From JBOGTC01 sp050692055 (lineage in GTDB: Bacteria; Chloroflexota; Limnocylindria; QHBO01), in assembly GCA_050692055.1 (NCBI GenBank), contig JBOGTC010000062.1, forward strand, positions 1 to 30,564: a stretch of DNA of 30,564 bases, given 5' to 3'. The notes under the pieces were generated by a model that did no database searches, was not told the origin of the DNA, and was given only the letters and a program-made list of their open reading frames with translations. Positions 17,692 to 25,158 of this stretch are shown here, one piece after another; the stretch's first letter is position 1; the number at the start of each line of letters is the position of its first letter. Made by a program: the position numbers and the translations under genes.

Positions 17692-18365
17692 TCCCGGGAG
17701 AGCGGCTGATCCTGCTCCTGGTCGGTGCCGTCGGCGCGGGGAAGGGCACGCAGGCCGCGATGCTCTCGCGCGAGCTCGGCCTCCCGCATCTCGCCTCCGG
17801 CAACCTGTTCCGTGCCGCGTTGGCAGCCGGCACGCCGCTGGGCGAGGAGGCGCGCCAGTACATGGACCGGGGGGAGCTCGTCCCCGACGAGATCACCATC
17901 GCCATGCTGACCGAAGAGCTCGCCAAGCCGTCCGCTGCGGCGGGCGTCATCCTCGACGGCTTTCCGCGCACGGTCGGGCAGGCGCAGGCGCTCGACCGCA
18001 CCCTGGCCGCGGCGGGCGAGCGCATTCGGCGCGCCATCTACATCGAGGTGCCGAGTGACGAGCTCGTGCGCCGCGTCGCCGGCCGCTGGGTATGCCCGGC
18101 ATGCGCCACTCCCTACCACGAGGCGACCGATCCGCCGCGCATCGCCGGCCATTGCGACCGCGACGGCGTTGCGCTCACGCAGCGCGACGATGATCGGCCT
18201 GAGGTCGTCCGAGCGCGGCTCGAGAAGCAGGTGCCGCCTATGCTCGAAGTCGTGGCGCACTACGAGCGCGCCGGGATCGCCGACCGCATCGACGGCCAGC
18301 GGCCGATCGAGGAGGTCACTGCGGCGATCCTCGAGCGCGTGCACGGCGCCGCGACCGGCGCGTAG
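17688..18365 (+). CDS. adk: Adenylate kinase (zinc LID form)
   Basis: Cytoplasmic enzyme interconverting ATP + AMP and 2 ADP. GTG 17688 in a GTGA overlap with the secY stop; 225 residues. The P-loop reads GAVGAGKGTQ (13-22), where most Adks have GPPGAGKGTQ; the catalytic Lys is kept. AMP site: ASGNLFR where DLLR-type is usual, and LDGFPRT (89-95). The long LID carries four predicted zinc ligands Cys136, Cys139, Cys156, Asp159, followed by TQRDDDRPEVVRARL. secY-adk-map order is typical of monoderm bacteria and Chloroflexota. Confidence 0.97.
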   Translation: MIPGERLILLLVGAVGAGKGTQAAMLSRELGLPHLASGNLFRAALAAGTPLGEEARQYMDRGELVPDEITIAMLTEELAKPSAAAGVILDGFPRTVGQAQALDRTLAAAGERIRRAIYIEVPSDELVRRVAGRWVCPACATPYHEATDPPRIAGHCDRDGVALTQRDDDRPEVVRARLEKQVPPMLEVVAHYERAGIADRIDGQRPIEEVTAAILERVHGAATGA

Positions 18366-18370
18366 CGGTG

Positions 18371-19150
18371 ATGGGCATCGGCAGCGCGAATCGGGTGACG
18401 ATCAAGCGAGATGTCGAGATCGCACGGATGCGCGCGGCCGGGATGATCCTGGCGGAGATCCTCGATGTGCTCCATGCCGAGCTGCGGCCGGGCATCAGTA
18501 CCGGCGACCTCGATGCAATCGCGGAGCGGATGATCCGAGAAGCGGGCGGCACGCCGTCATTCAAGGGCTACGGCAGCAACCCGCCCTTCCCGGGATCGAT
18601 CTGCGCCAGCCTGAACGACGAGGTGGTGCACGGTATCCCGTCGCCGCGCCGACGGCTGTCCGACGGCGATGTGGTGAGCATCGACATCGGTTGCATCGTC
18701 GAGGGCTGGCATGCCGACTGCGCCCGGACTTGGACCGTCGGCAGCGCCTCGTCCGAGGCCGCGGAGCTGATCGACAGCACACGTCGCGCTATGGAGGCGG
18801 GGATCGCGGCCGCGCTGCCGGGCAACCGGCTCGGCGACGTGGGCCACGCCATCGAGAGTGTCGCCCACGAGCGGGGCTACGGCGTCGTGCGCCCCTTCGT
18901 CGGCCACGGCATCGGCCAGTCGATGCACGAGGAGCCGCAGGTGGCGAACTACGGCCGGCCGGGCACCGGTCTGCGCATCGAGGCGGGCATGTGCTTCGCC
19001 ATCGAGCCGATGTTCAACCTCGGCGGCGACGAGGTCTACGTCGACGACGACGGATGGACCGTGCGCACCTCCGACGGCAGCCTCTCGGCCCACTTCGAGA
19101 ACACGATCGCGGTCTCGGACCACGGTCCGCAGCTGCTGACGGTCAGATGA
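18371..19150 (+). CDS. map: Methionine aminopeptidase type I
   Basis: Metalloprotease removing the initiator Met from nascent chains at the ribosome exit. ATG 18371 (259 residues); GTG 18368 would add one Met. All five metal ligands are present at Asp105, Asp116, His179, Glu212 and Glu243, each exactly +8 from the E. coli enzyme. The segments are SIDIGCIVEGWHADCART, GHGIGQSMHEEP, FAIEPMF and HFENTIAV. No N-terminal SEC-C/zinc-finger extension. It is the last gene before the infA promoter. Confidence 0.98.
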   Translation: MGIGSANRVTIKRDVEIARMRAAGMILAEILDVLHAELRPGISTGDLDAIAERMIREAGGTPSFKGYGSNPPFPGSICASLNDEVVHGIPSPRRRLSDGDVVSIDIGCIVEGWHADCARTWTVGSASSEAAELIDSTRRAMEAGIAAALPGNRLGDVGHAIESVAHERGYGVVRPFVGHGIGQSMHEEPQVANYGRPGTGLRIEAGMCFAIEPMFNLGGDEVYVDDDGWTVRTSDGSLSAHFENTIAVSDHGPQLLTVR

Positions 19151-19168
19151 GCACGGTCATCGGTTCGC

Positions 19169-19198
19169 TTGTGCTTCGCCTGCCGGCTGATGTATACT
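19169..19198 (+). promoter_or_regulatory. Promoter of the infA-rpmJ-alpha group
   Basis: TTGTGC (19169-19174), 18-base spacer, TATACT (19193-19198). The -10 and the spacer length match the rpsL promoter, and the bases after it are alike. It lies in the 136-base gap between map and infA. Confidence 0.75.
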
Positions 19199-19209
19199 CG
19201 GGCTTCCGT

Positions 19210-19231
19210 GGGTCGCCCTGTGCGGCGGCCT
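19210..19231 (+). promoter_or_regulatory. 5' leader hairpin of infA
   Basis: GGGTCGCC (19210-19217) pairs with GGCGGCCT (19224-19231) around CTGTGC, starting ~12 bases after the -10 element, and is followed by TTCCGTGTGTC. The pattern TATACTC-GGCTTC-GTG-stem-CCTT-CGTGTGT is shared with the rpsL leader. Confidence 0.6.
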
Positions 19232-19286
19232 TTCCGTGTGTCATCCCCCATGCAGCAGAGAATCAGTAGACGAGGGTGCGTGCCGG

Positions 19287-19505
19287 TTGGCAAAGAAGGA
19301 TGCGATCGAGGTCGAGGGCGAGGTGATCCTGCCCCTGCCGAATGCGATGTTCAAAGTGCGGCTGGAGAACGGGCACGAGGTGCTCGCCCATATCTCCGGC
19401 AAGCTGCGCCAGAACTTCATCCGCATCCTGCCCGGCGATACGGTCCGCGTCGAGCTTTCCCCCTATGACCTCACCAGGGGTCGCATCACGTACAGGATGA
19501 GATGA
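19287..19505 (+). CDS. infA: Translation initiation factor IF-1
   Basis: OB-fold factor that occupies the 30S A site during initiation. TTG 19287 gives 72 residues, the exact family length, starting (M)AKKDAIEVEGEVILPLPNAMFKVRLENG. GAGGGTG (19272-19278) is a suitable ribosome-binding site. The nearby GTG codons at 19276 and 19280 are out of frame. The C-terminus is YDLTRGRITYRMR. Overlaps rpmJ by ATGA. Confidence 0.97.
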   Translation: MAKKDAIEVEGEVILPLPNAMFKVRLENGHEVLAHISGKLRQNFIRILPGDTVRVELSPYDLTRGRITYRMR

Positions 19506-19615
19506 AGGTTTCTGCGTCCGTGAAGCCCCGTTGCGAGCGCTGCAAGGTGATCAAGCGCTCCGGCGTGGTGATGGTCATCTGCGTCGTACCCAAGCACAAG
19601 CAGCGGCAGGGCTAG
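19502..19615 (+). CDS. rpmJ: 50S ribosomal protein L36 (zinc form)
   Basis: Very small 23S-binding protein. ATG 19502 overlaps the infA stop; 37 residues: MKVSASVKPRCERCKVIKRS, then GVVMVICVVPKHKQRQG. The zinc ligands Cys11, Cys14, Cys27 and His32 are all kept, making it the C+ type. The stop TAG is merged with the AGGAGGA binding site of rpsM. Confidence 0.98.
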   Translation: MKVSASVKPRCERCKVIKRSGVVMVICVVPKHKQRQG

Positions 19616-19623
19616 GAGGAGCC

Positions 19624-19995
19624 GTGGCACGGATCGCAGGCGTTGATATCCCCCGCGAGAAGCGGGTGGTCGTCGCGCTGACGTATATCCACGGCATCGG
19701 CCCCGCGTCGGCCGGCAAGGTCATCTCGGCGGCCAACGTGTCGGCCGACAGCCGGGTTCGCGACCTGACCGAGGACGAGGTCAGCCGCCTGCGCGAGGTG
19801 GTCGACAAGCGCTTCAAGGTCGAGGGTGACCTGCGGCGCGAAGTGAGCATGAACGTCAAGCGACTGATGGAGATCGGCTCCTACCGCGGCATCCGTCATC
19901 GGCGCAACCTGCCGTCCCGCGGCCAGCGCACCAAGACGAACGCGCGACAGCGCCGCGGTGCCAAGAAGACGGTCGGCATCCGCCGCAAGAAGTAA
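19624..19995 (+). CDS. rpsM: 30S ribosomal protein S13
   Basis: 30S head protein forming intersubunit bridges B1a/B1b and contacting P-site tRNA. GTG 19624 is preceded by AGGAGGAG; 123 residues. It begins ARIAGVDIPREKRVVVALTYIHGIG, and ends SRGQRTKTNARQRRGAKKTVGIRRKK, the S13 signature and basic tail. The upstream in-frame opening through rpmJ is not used. Confidence 0.98.
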   Translation: MARIAGVDIPREKRVVVALTYIHGIGPASAGKVISAANVSADSRVRDLTEDEVSRLREVVDKRFKVEGDLRREVSMNVKRLMEIGSYRGIRHRRNLPSRGQRTKTNARQRRGAKKTVGIRRKK

Positions 19996-20006
19996 ACAGG
20001 AGTTCC

Positions 20007-20402
20007 ATGGTAGAGCGTAAGCGCGCGCAGCGCGGCAAGAAGCGCGAGCGAAAGAACGTGCCGGTGGGGCACGCGCACATCCAGTCGACGTTCAACAACA
20101 CCATCGTGACCATCACGGACACTGGTGGGAACGTCATCAGCTGGGGCAGCGCCGGCCTGGCCGGGTTCAAGGGCTCGCGCAAGAGCACGCCGTTCGCCGC
20201 CAGCCAGACCGCCGAGCTCGCCGCGCGTCGCGCCATGGAGCATGGCATGCGCCAGCTCGAGGTCTTCGTGAAGGGCCCCGGCGGCGGCCGCGAGCAGGCG
20301 ATCCGCTCGCTGCAGGCTGCCGGCCTCGAGGTCACCGCCATCACCGACGTTACCCCCATCCCGCACAACGGATGCCGCGCTCCCAAGCGGCGCCGGGTCT
20401 AG
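20007..20402 (+). CDS. rpsK: 30S ribosomal protein S11
   Basis: 30S platform protein at the E-site mRNA path. ATG 20007 with AGGAG at 19998-20002; 131 residues. Conserved GHAHIQSTFNNTIVTITD, SAGLAGFKGSRKSTPFAAS and the C-terminal TDVTPIPHNGCRAPKRRRV (usual form GCRPPKRRRV). Confidence 0.98.
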   Translation: MVERKRAQRGKKRERKNVPVGHAHIQSTFNNTIVTITDTGGNVISWGSAGLAGFKGSRKSTPFAASQTAELAARRAMEHGMRQLEVFVKGPGGGREQAIRSLQAAGLEVTAITDVTPIPHNGCRAPKRRRV

Positions 20403-20410
20403 GGAGGCAG

Positions 20411-21037
20411 ATGGCACGCTACAACGACGCGGTCTGCCGCATCTGCCGCCGAGAGGGGCTGAAGCTCTTCCTCAAAGGCAGTCGCTGCTACACCCGCAAG
20501 TGCGCCTTCGAGCGTCGCAGCACGCCGCCCGGCATGAACACCATGCGTCGCCGCAAGGTGAGCGAGTTCGGCCTGCAGCTGCGCGAGAAGCAGAAGGTGC
20601 GAAAGAGCTACTCCGTCCTCGAGCGCCAGTTCCGCAACTACTTCGCGAAGGCGGAGCAGCGCAAGGGCATGACCGGCGAGAACCTGCTGCGCCTGCTCGA
20701 GATGCGCCTCGACAACGTGGTCTTCCGCATGGGCTTCGCCTCGAGCCGCGCGCAGGCGCGTCAGCTGGTGAGCCACGGTCACTTCGCGGTCAACGGTCGC
20801 CCGACCAACGTACCGAGCTTCGGCGTCAAGGTCGGCGATCGCGTCGAGGTGCGGGAGGGCCGTCGCAACCGGGAGATCTTCAAGGTCGCCGCCGAGACGA
20901 TGAAGGCGGCGCAGATTCCCGACTGGGTGAGCTCGGATCCGGCCAAGCTGTCGGGCACCGTGCTCGCCGAACCGGCGCGCGAGCAGATGCCGCTGGAGTT
21001 CAACGAGCAGCTCGTCGTCGAGTACTACTCGCGCTAG
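20411..21037 (+). CDS. rpsD: 30S ribosomal protein S4 (zinc form)
   Basis: Assembly-nucleating 16S-binding protein. ATG 20411 with GGGAGG at 20402-20407; 208 residues. The N-terminal four-Cys zinc motif is intact (Cys9, Cys12, Cys26, Cys31 in CRIC and RCYTRKC), followed by SEFGLQLREKQKVRKSY and the S4 RNA-binding domain (MRLDNVVFRMGFASSRAQARQLVSHGHFAVNG). C-terminus EQLVVEYYSR. Located between rpsK and rpoA as in most bacteria outside Bacillus. Confidence 0.98.
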   Translation: MARYNDAVCRICRREGLKLFLKGSRCYTRKCAFERRSTPPGMNTMRRRKVSEFGLQLREKQKVRKSYSVLERQFRNYFAKAEQRKGMTGENLLRLLEMRLDNVVFRMGFASSRAQARQLVSHGHFAVNGRPTNVPSFGVKVGDRVEVREGRRNREIFKVAAETMKAAQIPDWVSSDPAKLSGTVLAEPAREQMPLEFNEQLVVEYYSR

Positions 21038-21056
21038 GAGTTACACCATCGAACCC

Positions 21057-22085
21057 ATGATCGAACTTGAGACCGCTCCGCAGCAGCCAACGCCGCGCAT
21101 CGAAGAGGTCGAGGCGACCGGCAACCTGAGCCGCTTCGAGGTGACGCCGCTTCAAGAGGGGTACGGCGTGACGCTGGGCAACGCCCTGCGCCGCGTCCTC
21201 CTCAGCTCGCTGGAGGGCGCCGCCGTGACGTCCGTCCAGATCGCCGGCGTCTTCCACGAGTTCAGCACGATCGAGAACGTGAAGGAGGACGTCACCCAGA
21301 TCGTGCTCAACGTGAAGAAGCTGCGCCTCCGGTCGTTTGCCCGCCATCCCGTCACGCTGAAGCTGGTGAAGCGTGGCGCCGGGCCGGTCACCGCCGCCGA
21401 CCTGGCCGAATCCGCCGACGTCGAGGTCGTCAACCCCGAGCTCGTGCTGCTGACCCTCGACTCCGACTCGGGCTCGATCGAGATGGATCTCGTCGCGGAG
21501 TCCGGCGTCGGCTACCGGCCGGCCGAGCACACCGAGGAGATGCCCATTGGTGTCATCCCGGTCGACGCCATCTTCTCGCCCGTGCGCCGGGTGAACTACC
21601 AGGTCGAGAAGACCCGCGTCGGACAGATGACGAACTACGACCGCCTCGCCCTCGAGATCGAGACTGACGGCACCACGACGCCGCAGGCGGCGCTGTCGCA
21701 GGCGGCGGACATCCTGATGCGCGAATTCGGCCGCTTCGCCGAGATCGGTCGCCCGAGCATGGCGATGACCGAGGAGCCGAGCCTCACGCCGAGCGCCAAT
21801 CTCCTCGATGCGCCCATCGAGGAGCTCGACCTGCCCATGCGGGCGTACAACAGCCTGAAGCGTAACAACATCACGAAGGTCGGCCAGCTGCTCGCGCTCA
21901 GCGACGACGAGCTCCTGCGCATGCGCAACTTCGGCCAGAAGAGCCTGGACGAGATGAAGGAGCGGCTCGCGCTGCGTGGCTTCATCGCGCCTGACGGCGT
22001 CGGCCCGGGCGCAGATGAGTCGGACCTGCCGGCATCGGCCGAGCTCGACGAGGCGGCCGCGGCCGAGCTCGATCGCGAGGCATAG
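21057..22085 (+). CDS. rpoA: DNA-directed RNA polymerase subunit alpha
   Basis: Alpha subunit: its N-terminal domain dimerises and nucleates the core, its C-terminal domain binds UP elements and activators. ATG 21057; AGGAG is rather distant (21036-21040). 342 residues. NTD blocks: YGVTLGNALRRVLLSSLEGAAVT and PVRRVNYQVEKTRVGQMTNYDRL. CTD: LPMRAYNSLKRNNI and MRNFGQKSLDEMKERL, retaining the counterparts of E. coli Arg265, Asn268, Gly296, Lys298, Ser299 and Glu302. An acidic ~35-residue tail follows the CTD. Confidence 0.98.
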   Translation: MIELETAPQQPTPRIEEVEATGNLSRFEVTPLQEGYGVTLGNALRRVLLSSLEGAAVTSVQIAGVFHEFSTIENVKEDVTQIVLNVKKLRLRSFARHPVTLKLVKRGAGPVTAADLAESADVEVVNPELVLLTLDSDSGSIEMDLVAESGVGYRPAEHTEEMPIGVIPVDAIFSPVRRVNYQVEKTRVGQMTNYDRLALEIETDGTTTPQAALSQAADILMREFGRFAEIGRPSMAMTEEPSLTPSANLLDAPIEELDLPMRAYNSLKRNNITKVGQLLALSDDELLRMRNFGQKSLDEMKERLALRGFIAPDGVGPGADESDLPASAELDEAAAAELDREA

Positions 22086-22090
22086 GGTCG

Positions 22091-22444
22091 ATGCCGCATC
22101 GGATCGCCGGACGGAAGCTGAGTCGGCCGCACGCGCACCGGGTGGCGATGCTCGGCAACCTCGCCGTCTCGGTGCTGCGCTACGAGAAGGTCAAGACGAC
22201 CGAGGCCAAGGCGAAGGAGGTCCGCGGCATGATCGACGGGATGATCACCCTCGCCAAGCGCGGCGACCTGCACGCCCGGCGGCAGCTTGTCTCGAAGATG
22301 CCGCACGAGCCGGTGATCGTCGACAAGCTGATGGGCGAGATCGCCGAGAAGTACGCGGATCGCGCGTCGGGATTCACCCGCATCGTGAAGATCGGGCAGC
22401 GCTCCGGCGATGCCGCCTCAATGGTGCAGATCGAGCTCGTCTGA
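22091..22444 (+). CDS. rplQ: 50S ribosomal protein L17
   Basis: Exit-side 23S-binding protein. ATG 22091, 117 residues. MPHRIAGRKLSRPHAHRVAMLGNLAVSVLRYEKVKTTEAKAKEVR is the recognisable L17 N-terminal block; it ends GFTRIVKIGQRSGDAASMVQIELV. Follows rpoA by 5 bases, as nearly everywhere. Confidence 0.98.
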   Translation: MPHRIAGRKLSRPHAHRVAMLGNLAVSVLRYEKVKTTEAKAKEVRGMIDGMITLAKRGDLHARRQLVSKMPHEPVIVDKLMGEIAEKYADRASGFTRIVKIGQRSGDAASMVQIELV

Positions 22445-22457
22445 CCACGAGCTCACA

Positions 22458-23273
22458 ATGAGACCGATGACTGCCGGCGCGCGGCGATGCGCTCGGGCGG
22501 TCATCGAATACGACGGGACAGGCTTCGCCGGCTCCCAGGTCCAAGCCAATGCGCGGACCGTGCAGGGGGAGCTGGAGGAAGCCCTTAACAGGCTGACCGG
22601 CGAGCGGACACGAGTCCGGCTCGCCGGGCGAACCGATGCCGGGGTACATGCCACCGGCCAGGTCGCGGTCTTCTGCCTCGCGCGCCGTCGGAGCGGCAGC
22701 GGGTACGGATGGCCGGAGCTGCAACGACGGTTGAACGCCGTGCTGCCGCCGGACCTGGCCGTGCTGTCGCTGCGGCCGGCCCCCACGGGGTTCGATCCGC
22801 GGCGGGACGCGCTGTGGCGCACCTACCGCTACCGGATCCGCATGAGCGGGTCGTCGAGGCCGTTGGAGCGGCATCGGACGCTCGAGATCGCCGACCGGCT
22901 CGACGTGGCGGCCATGCATGCGGCGGCGGCGTGGCTGACTGGCGAGCGCGACTTCGCGGCACTGGGCAGCCACGTGCATGGCCAGGCTGTCCGGCACCTC
23001 GCCGAGGTGCGCATCACCAGGCGCGGCGACCTCGTGGAGATCCGCGTGACGGCGAACGCGTTTCTGCGCCGCATGGTGCGCAGCATCGTGGCCGTCCTGC
23101 TCGAGGTCGGGCGCGGCCGGCTGGCGCCGGAGGCGGTGGACGGCCTCCTGCGGGCAGGCGCGCGCGCCCTCGACGGGCGGGCGGCACCGGCGCACGGATT
23201 GACCCTCGAGCGGGTGACGTACTCGGCCAGCCAACGACACATGAAGACGGAACCGGAGAGCAGGGAAACGTGA
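22458..23273 (+). CDS. truA: tRNA pseudouridine(38-40) synthase
   Basis: Converts uridines 38-40 in the tRNA anticodon stem-loop to pseudouridine. ATG 22458, 13 bases after rplQ, gives 271 residues; an earlier ATG at 22410 would overlap rplQ, and ATG 22467 is also possible. Catalytic Asp60 in RLAGRTDAGVHATGQ. Other marks: VIEYDGTGFAGSQ, RTYRYRI, ANAFLRRMVRSIVAVLLEVGRG and APAHGLTLERVTY. It sits between rplQ and rplM, a common arrangement. Its stop overlaps the rplM GTG. Confidence 0.96.
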   Translation: MRPMTAGARRCARAVIEYDGTGFAGSQVQANARTVQGELEEALNRLTGERTRVRLAGRTDAGVHATGQVAVFCLARRRSGSGYGWPELQRRLNAVLPPDLAVLSLRPAPTGFDPRRDALWRTYRYRIRMSGSSRPLERHRTLEIADRLDVAAMHAAAAWLTGERDFAALGSHVHGQAVRHLAEVRITRRGDLVEIRVTANAFLRRMVRSIVAVLLEVGRGRLAPEAVDGLLRAGARALDGRAAPAHGLTLERVTYSASQRHMKTEPESRET

Positions 23274-23698
23274 AGACCTATGCCGTGAAGGCGAGCGAGA
23301 TCGAGCGAGGCTGGTGGGTCGTCGACGCAACCGACCAGACCCTCGGCCGGCTGGCGACGCGCATCGCCACCCTGCTCGAGGGCAAGCACAAGCCGATCTA
23401 CTCGCCGCATCTCGATACCGGAGACCACGTGGTGGTTCTCAATGCCGGAAAGATCCGGGTCACCGGTGACAAGCTTCGCCAGAAGCGCTATTACCGTCAC
23501 TCCAACTATCCGGGTGGTCTGAAGGAGGAGAGCCTGGAGGCGCTCCTGTCGCGCAAGCCCGAGCTCGTACTCGAGCGGGCCGTGAAGGGGATGCTGCCCC
23601 AGAACCGGCTGGGCCGCGCGATGTTCAAGAAGCTGAAGGTGTACAGCGGGGCGGTCCATCCGCATCAGGCGCAGCAGCCCACCGCTGTCGAGCTGTAG
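23270..23698 (+). CDS. rplM: 50S ribosomal protein L13
   Basis: Early 50S assembly protein. GTG 23270 overlaps the truA stop (GTGA); 142 residues, the standard length. VKTYAVKASEIERGWWVVDATDQTLGRLAT at the start, GDHVVVLNAGKIRVTGDKL in the middle, and the signature region AVKGMLPQNRLGRAMFKKLKVYSG. Confidence 0.98.
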   Translation: MKTYAVKASEIERGWWVVDATDQTLGRLATRIATLLEGKHKPIYSPHLDTGDHVVVLNAGKIRVTGDKLRQKRYYRHSNYPGGLKEESLEALLSRKPELVLERAVKGMLPQNRLGRAMFKKLKVYSGAVHPHQAQQPTAVEL

Positions 23699-23710
23699 AG
23701 GAGCGAGACG

Positions 23711-24103
23711 TTGAGCACGAGCTACGTGTATGGCACCGGGCGGCGGAAGACCTCCGTGGCGCGCGTGCGGCTGCTGCCCGGCGACGGCAGCGTCGTCGTC
23801 AACGGCAAGCCGGTGGACGAGTACTTCGGCGGCGCCATGCGTGAGGGGGCCATCCTGCTGCCCTTCCGTGTGACCGAGACCGAGGGCCGCTACTCGGCGA
23901 GCATCCTGGTCGCCGGCGGCGGGGTCTCCGGCCAGGTGGGTGCCATCCGGCATGGCATCGCGCGTGCCCTGCTCTCCGCCCATCCGGACGCCCGCGCCGC
24001 GCTGCGCGAGGCGGGCCTGCTGACTCGCGACCCGCGAGCAAAGGAGCGCAAGAAGTACGGCCTCAAGCGGGCCCGCAAGGCACCGCAGTACACCAAGCGG
24101 TAG
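23711..24103 (+). CDS. rpsI: 30S ribosomal protein S9
   Basis: 30S head protein whose C-terminal tail touches P-site tRNA. TTG 23711 with GAGGAG at 23698-23703; 130 residues. YVYGTGRRKTSVARVRLLPG at the start; GAIRHGIARALL and the basic C-terminus KKYGLKRARKAPQYTKR with the terminal Lys-Arg. Last ribosomal-protein gene of the block. Confidence 0.98.
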   Translation: MSTSYVYGTGRRKTSVARVRLLPGDGSVVVNGKPVDEYFGGAMREGAILLPFRVTETEGRYSASILVAGGGVSGQVGAIRHGIARALLSAHPDARAALREAGLLTRDPRAKERKKYGLKRARKAPQYTKR

Positions 24104-24128
24104 CTCACCCGGGTGCTGAATGACCGAT

Positions 24129-24154
24129 GGGCCCCGGCGGGATCGCCGAGGCCC
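24129..24154 (+). terminator. Hairpin at the end of the ribosomal block
   Basis: An 11-bp stem with one C-A mismatch (24129-24139 with 24144-24154, loop GGAT) lies 26 bases after the rpsI stop. It is very GC-rich, with only TCTGCT after it, so it is a terminator or processing hairpin rather than a textbook one. It begins two bases inside an ATG (24127) that would otherwise look like the cdaA start. Confidence 0.65.
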
Positions 24155-24156
24155 TC

Positions 24157-24165
24157 TGCTATCAT
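24157..24165 (+). promoter_or_regulatory. Candidate extended -10 promoter for cdaA operon
   Basis: TG-C-TATCAT (TG 24157-24158, TATCAT 24160-24165) fits an extended -10 element and needs no good -35; none is seen. It would start RNA near 24172, about 33 bases before GTG 24205. Confidence 0.45.
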
Positions 24166-24204
24166 CGGGTGGACCCGTCACGCACGACGCAGGCTGATTT
24201 TTCC

Positions 24205-25158
24205 GTGCTCGAAACGATCCGCGAATTCTTGGATACCTATCTCCGGGGGAGCTGGACGTCGATCATCGACATCCTGCTGGTCGCGTTCGTCATCTACTGG
24301 CTCTTCATCCTGATCCGCGGCACGCGTGCGGTGCGTATCGTCCTCGGCCTCTCGGTCGTCTTCGCCCTCTACGTCGTCGCCCAGCTCCTCGACTTCCGGC
24401 TGCTGTCCACGATCCTCGAGACCGGTGCCGTGGTCGGCCTCTTCGCCCTGGTGGTCGTCTTCCAGCCGGAGCTGCGTCGCGCGCTGGAGCAGCTCGGCCG
24501 CATCGGTTCGGTCAACCGCTTCTTCTCATCGAGCGAAGTCGCCAGCGCCGAGCGCGTCGCACGCGAGATCAGCCGCGCGTCGCGGATCCTGGCGGGGTCT
24601 CGCCACGGGGCGCTCATCGCGGTCGAGCGCGAGACCGGCCTGCAGGACCTCGCCGCCGACTCCGGTGTGCCGGTGCGCGCGGAGCTGCGGGCCGAGCTGC
24701 TGGTCACGATCTTTTATCACGGCACGGCGCTGCACGATGGGGCGGTGATCGTGTCCGGCGAGAAGATCGCTGCCGCCGGTGTCCTGCTTCCGCTGTCGCA
24801 GAACGTTCTTGACTCCGAGCGCTACGGTACCCGGCACCGGGCGGCGATCGGCATCAGCGAGCAGACCGATGCAATCGTCGTGGTTGTCAGCGAGGAGACG
24901 GGCTCGATCTCGCTCGTGGTTCGTGGCCGCATCGAGCGCAACCTCACAGAGGAGCAGCTGCGCCGGCGACTCTTCAACCTGATCCGACCGCAGGCGCCGC
25001 GCAGGGCCGTGCCGCTGCTGCGCCGAACAATCGAGGGCAGGTGGCAGATGGATGGCGAGGTGCCCGAGCCGGACATGCCGATCGATCCCGACGCCCGCGT
25101 GGTGCGCAACCATCGATCTGACCAGGTCGTGCCGGCACCTCGGGAGCCGCGCGGCTGA
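24205..25158 (+). CDS. cdaA: Diadenylate cyclase CdaA (DAC domain, membrane-bound)
   Basis: Makes c-di-AMP from two ATP, controlling K+/osmolyte uptake and wall homeostasis in other bacteria. Start GTG 24205 was chosen: it places the family-like N-terminus before TSIIDILLVAFVIYWLFILIRGTRAV, whereas ATG 24127 would put a hairpin inside the gene and precede the likely promoter; GTG 24169 is a further option. 317 residues. Three transmembrane segments (~18-37, 46-62, 70-86), then FQPELRRALEQLG and the DAC domain with the catalytic LHDGA (Asp178-Ala180) and GTRHRAAIG (Arg210-Arg212) motifs. A ~50-residue polar tail follows the domain. Next genes are cdaR, glmM and glmS, the classic cdaA-cdaR-glmM set. 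Confidence 0.93.
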   Translation: MLETIREFLDTYLRGSWTSIIDILLVAFVIYWLFILIRGTRAVRIVLGLSVVFALYVVAQLLDFRLLSTILETGAVVGLFALVVVFQPELRRALEQLGRIGSVNRFFSSSEVASAERVAREISRASRILAGSRHGALIAVERETGLQDLAADSGVPVRAELRAELLVTIFYHGTALHDGAVIVSGEKIAAAGVLLPLSQNVLDSERYGTRHRAAIGISEQTDAIVVVVSEETGSISLVVRGRIERNLTEEQLRRRLFNLIRPQAPRRAVPLLRRTIEGRWQMDGEVPEPDMPIDPDARVVRNHRSDQVVPAPREPRG

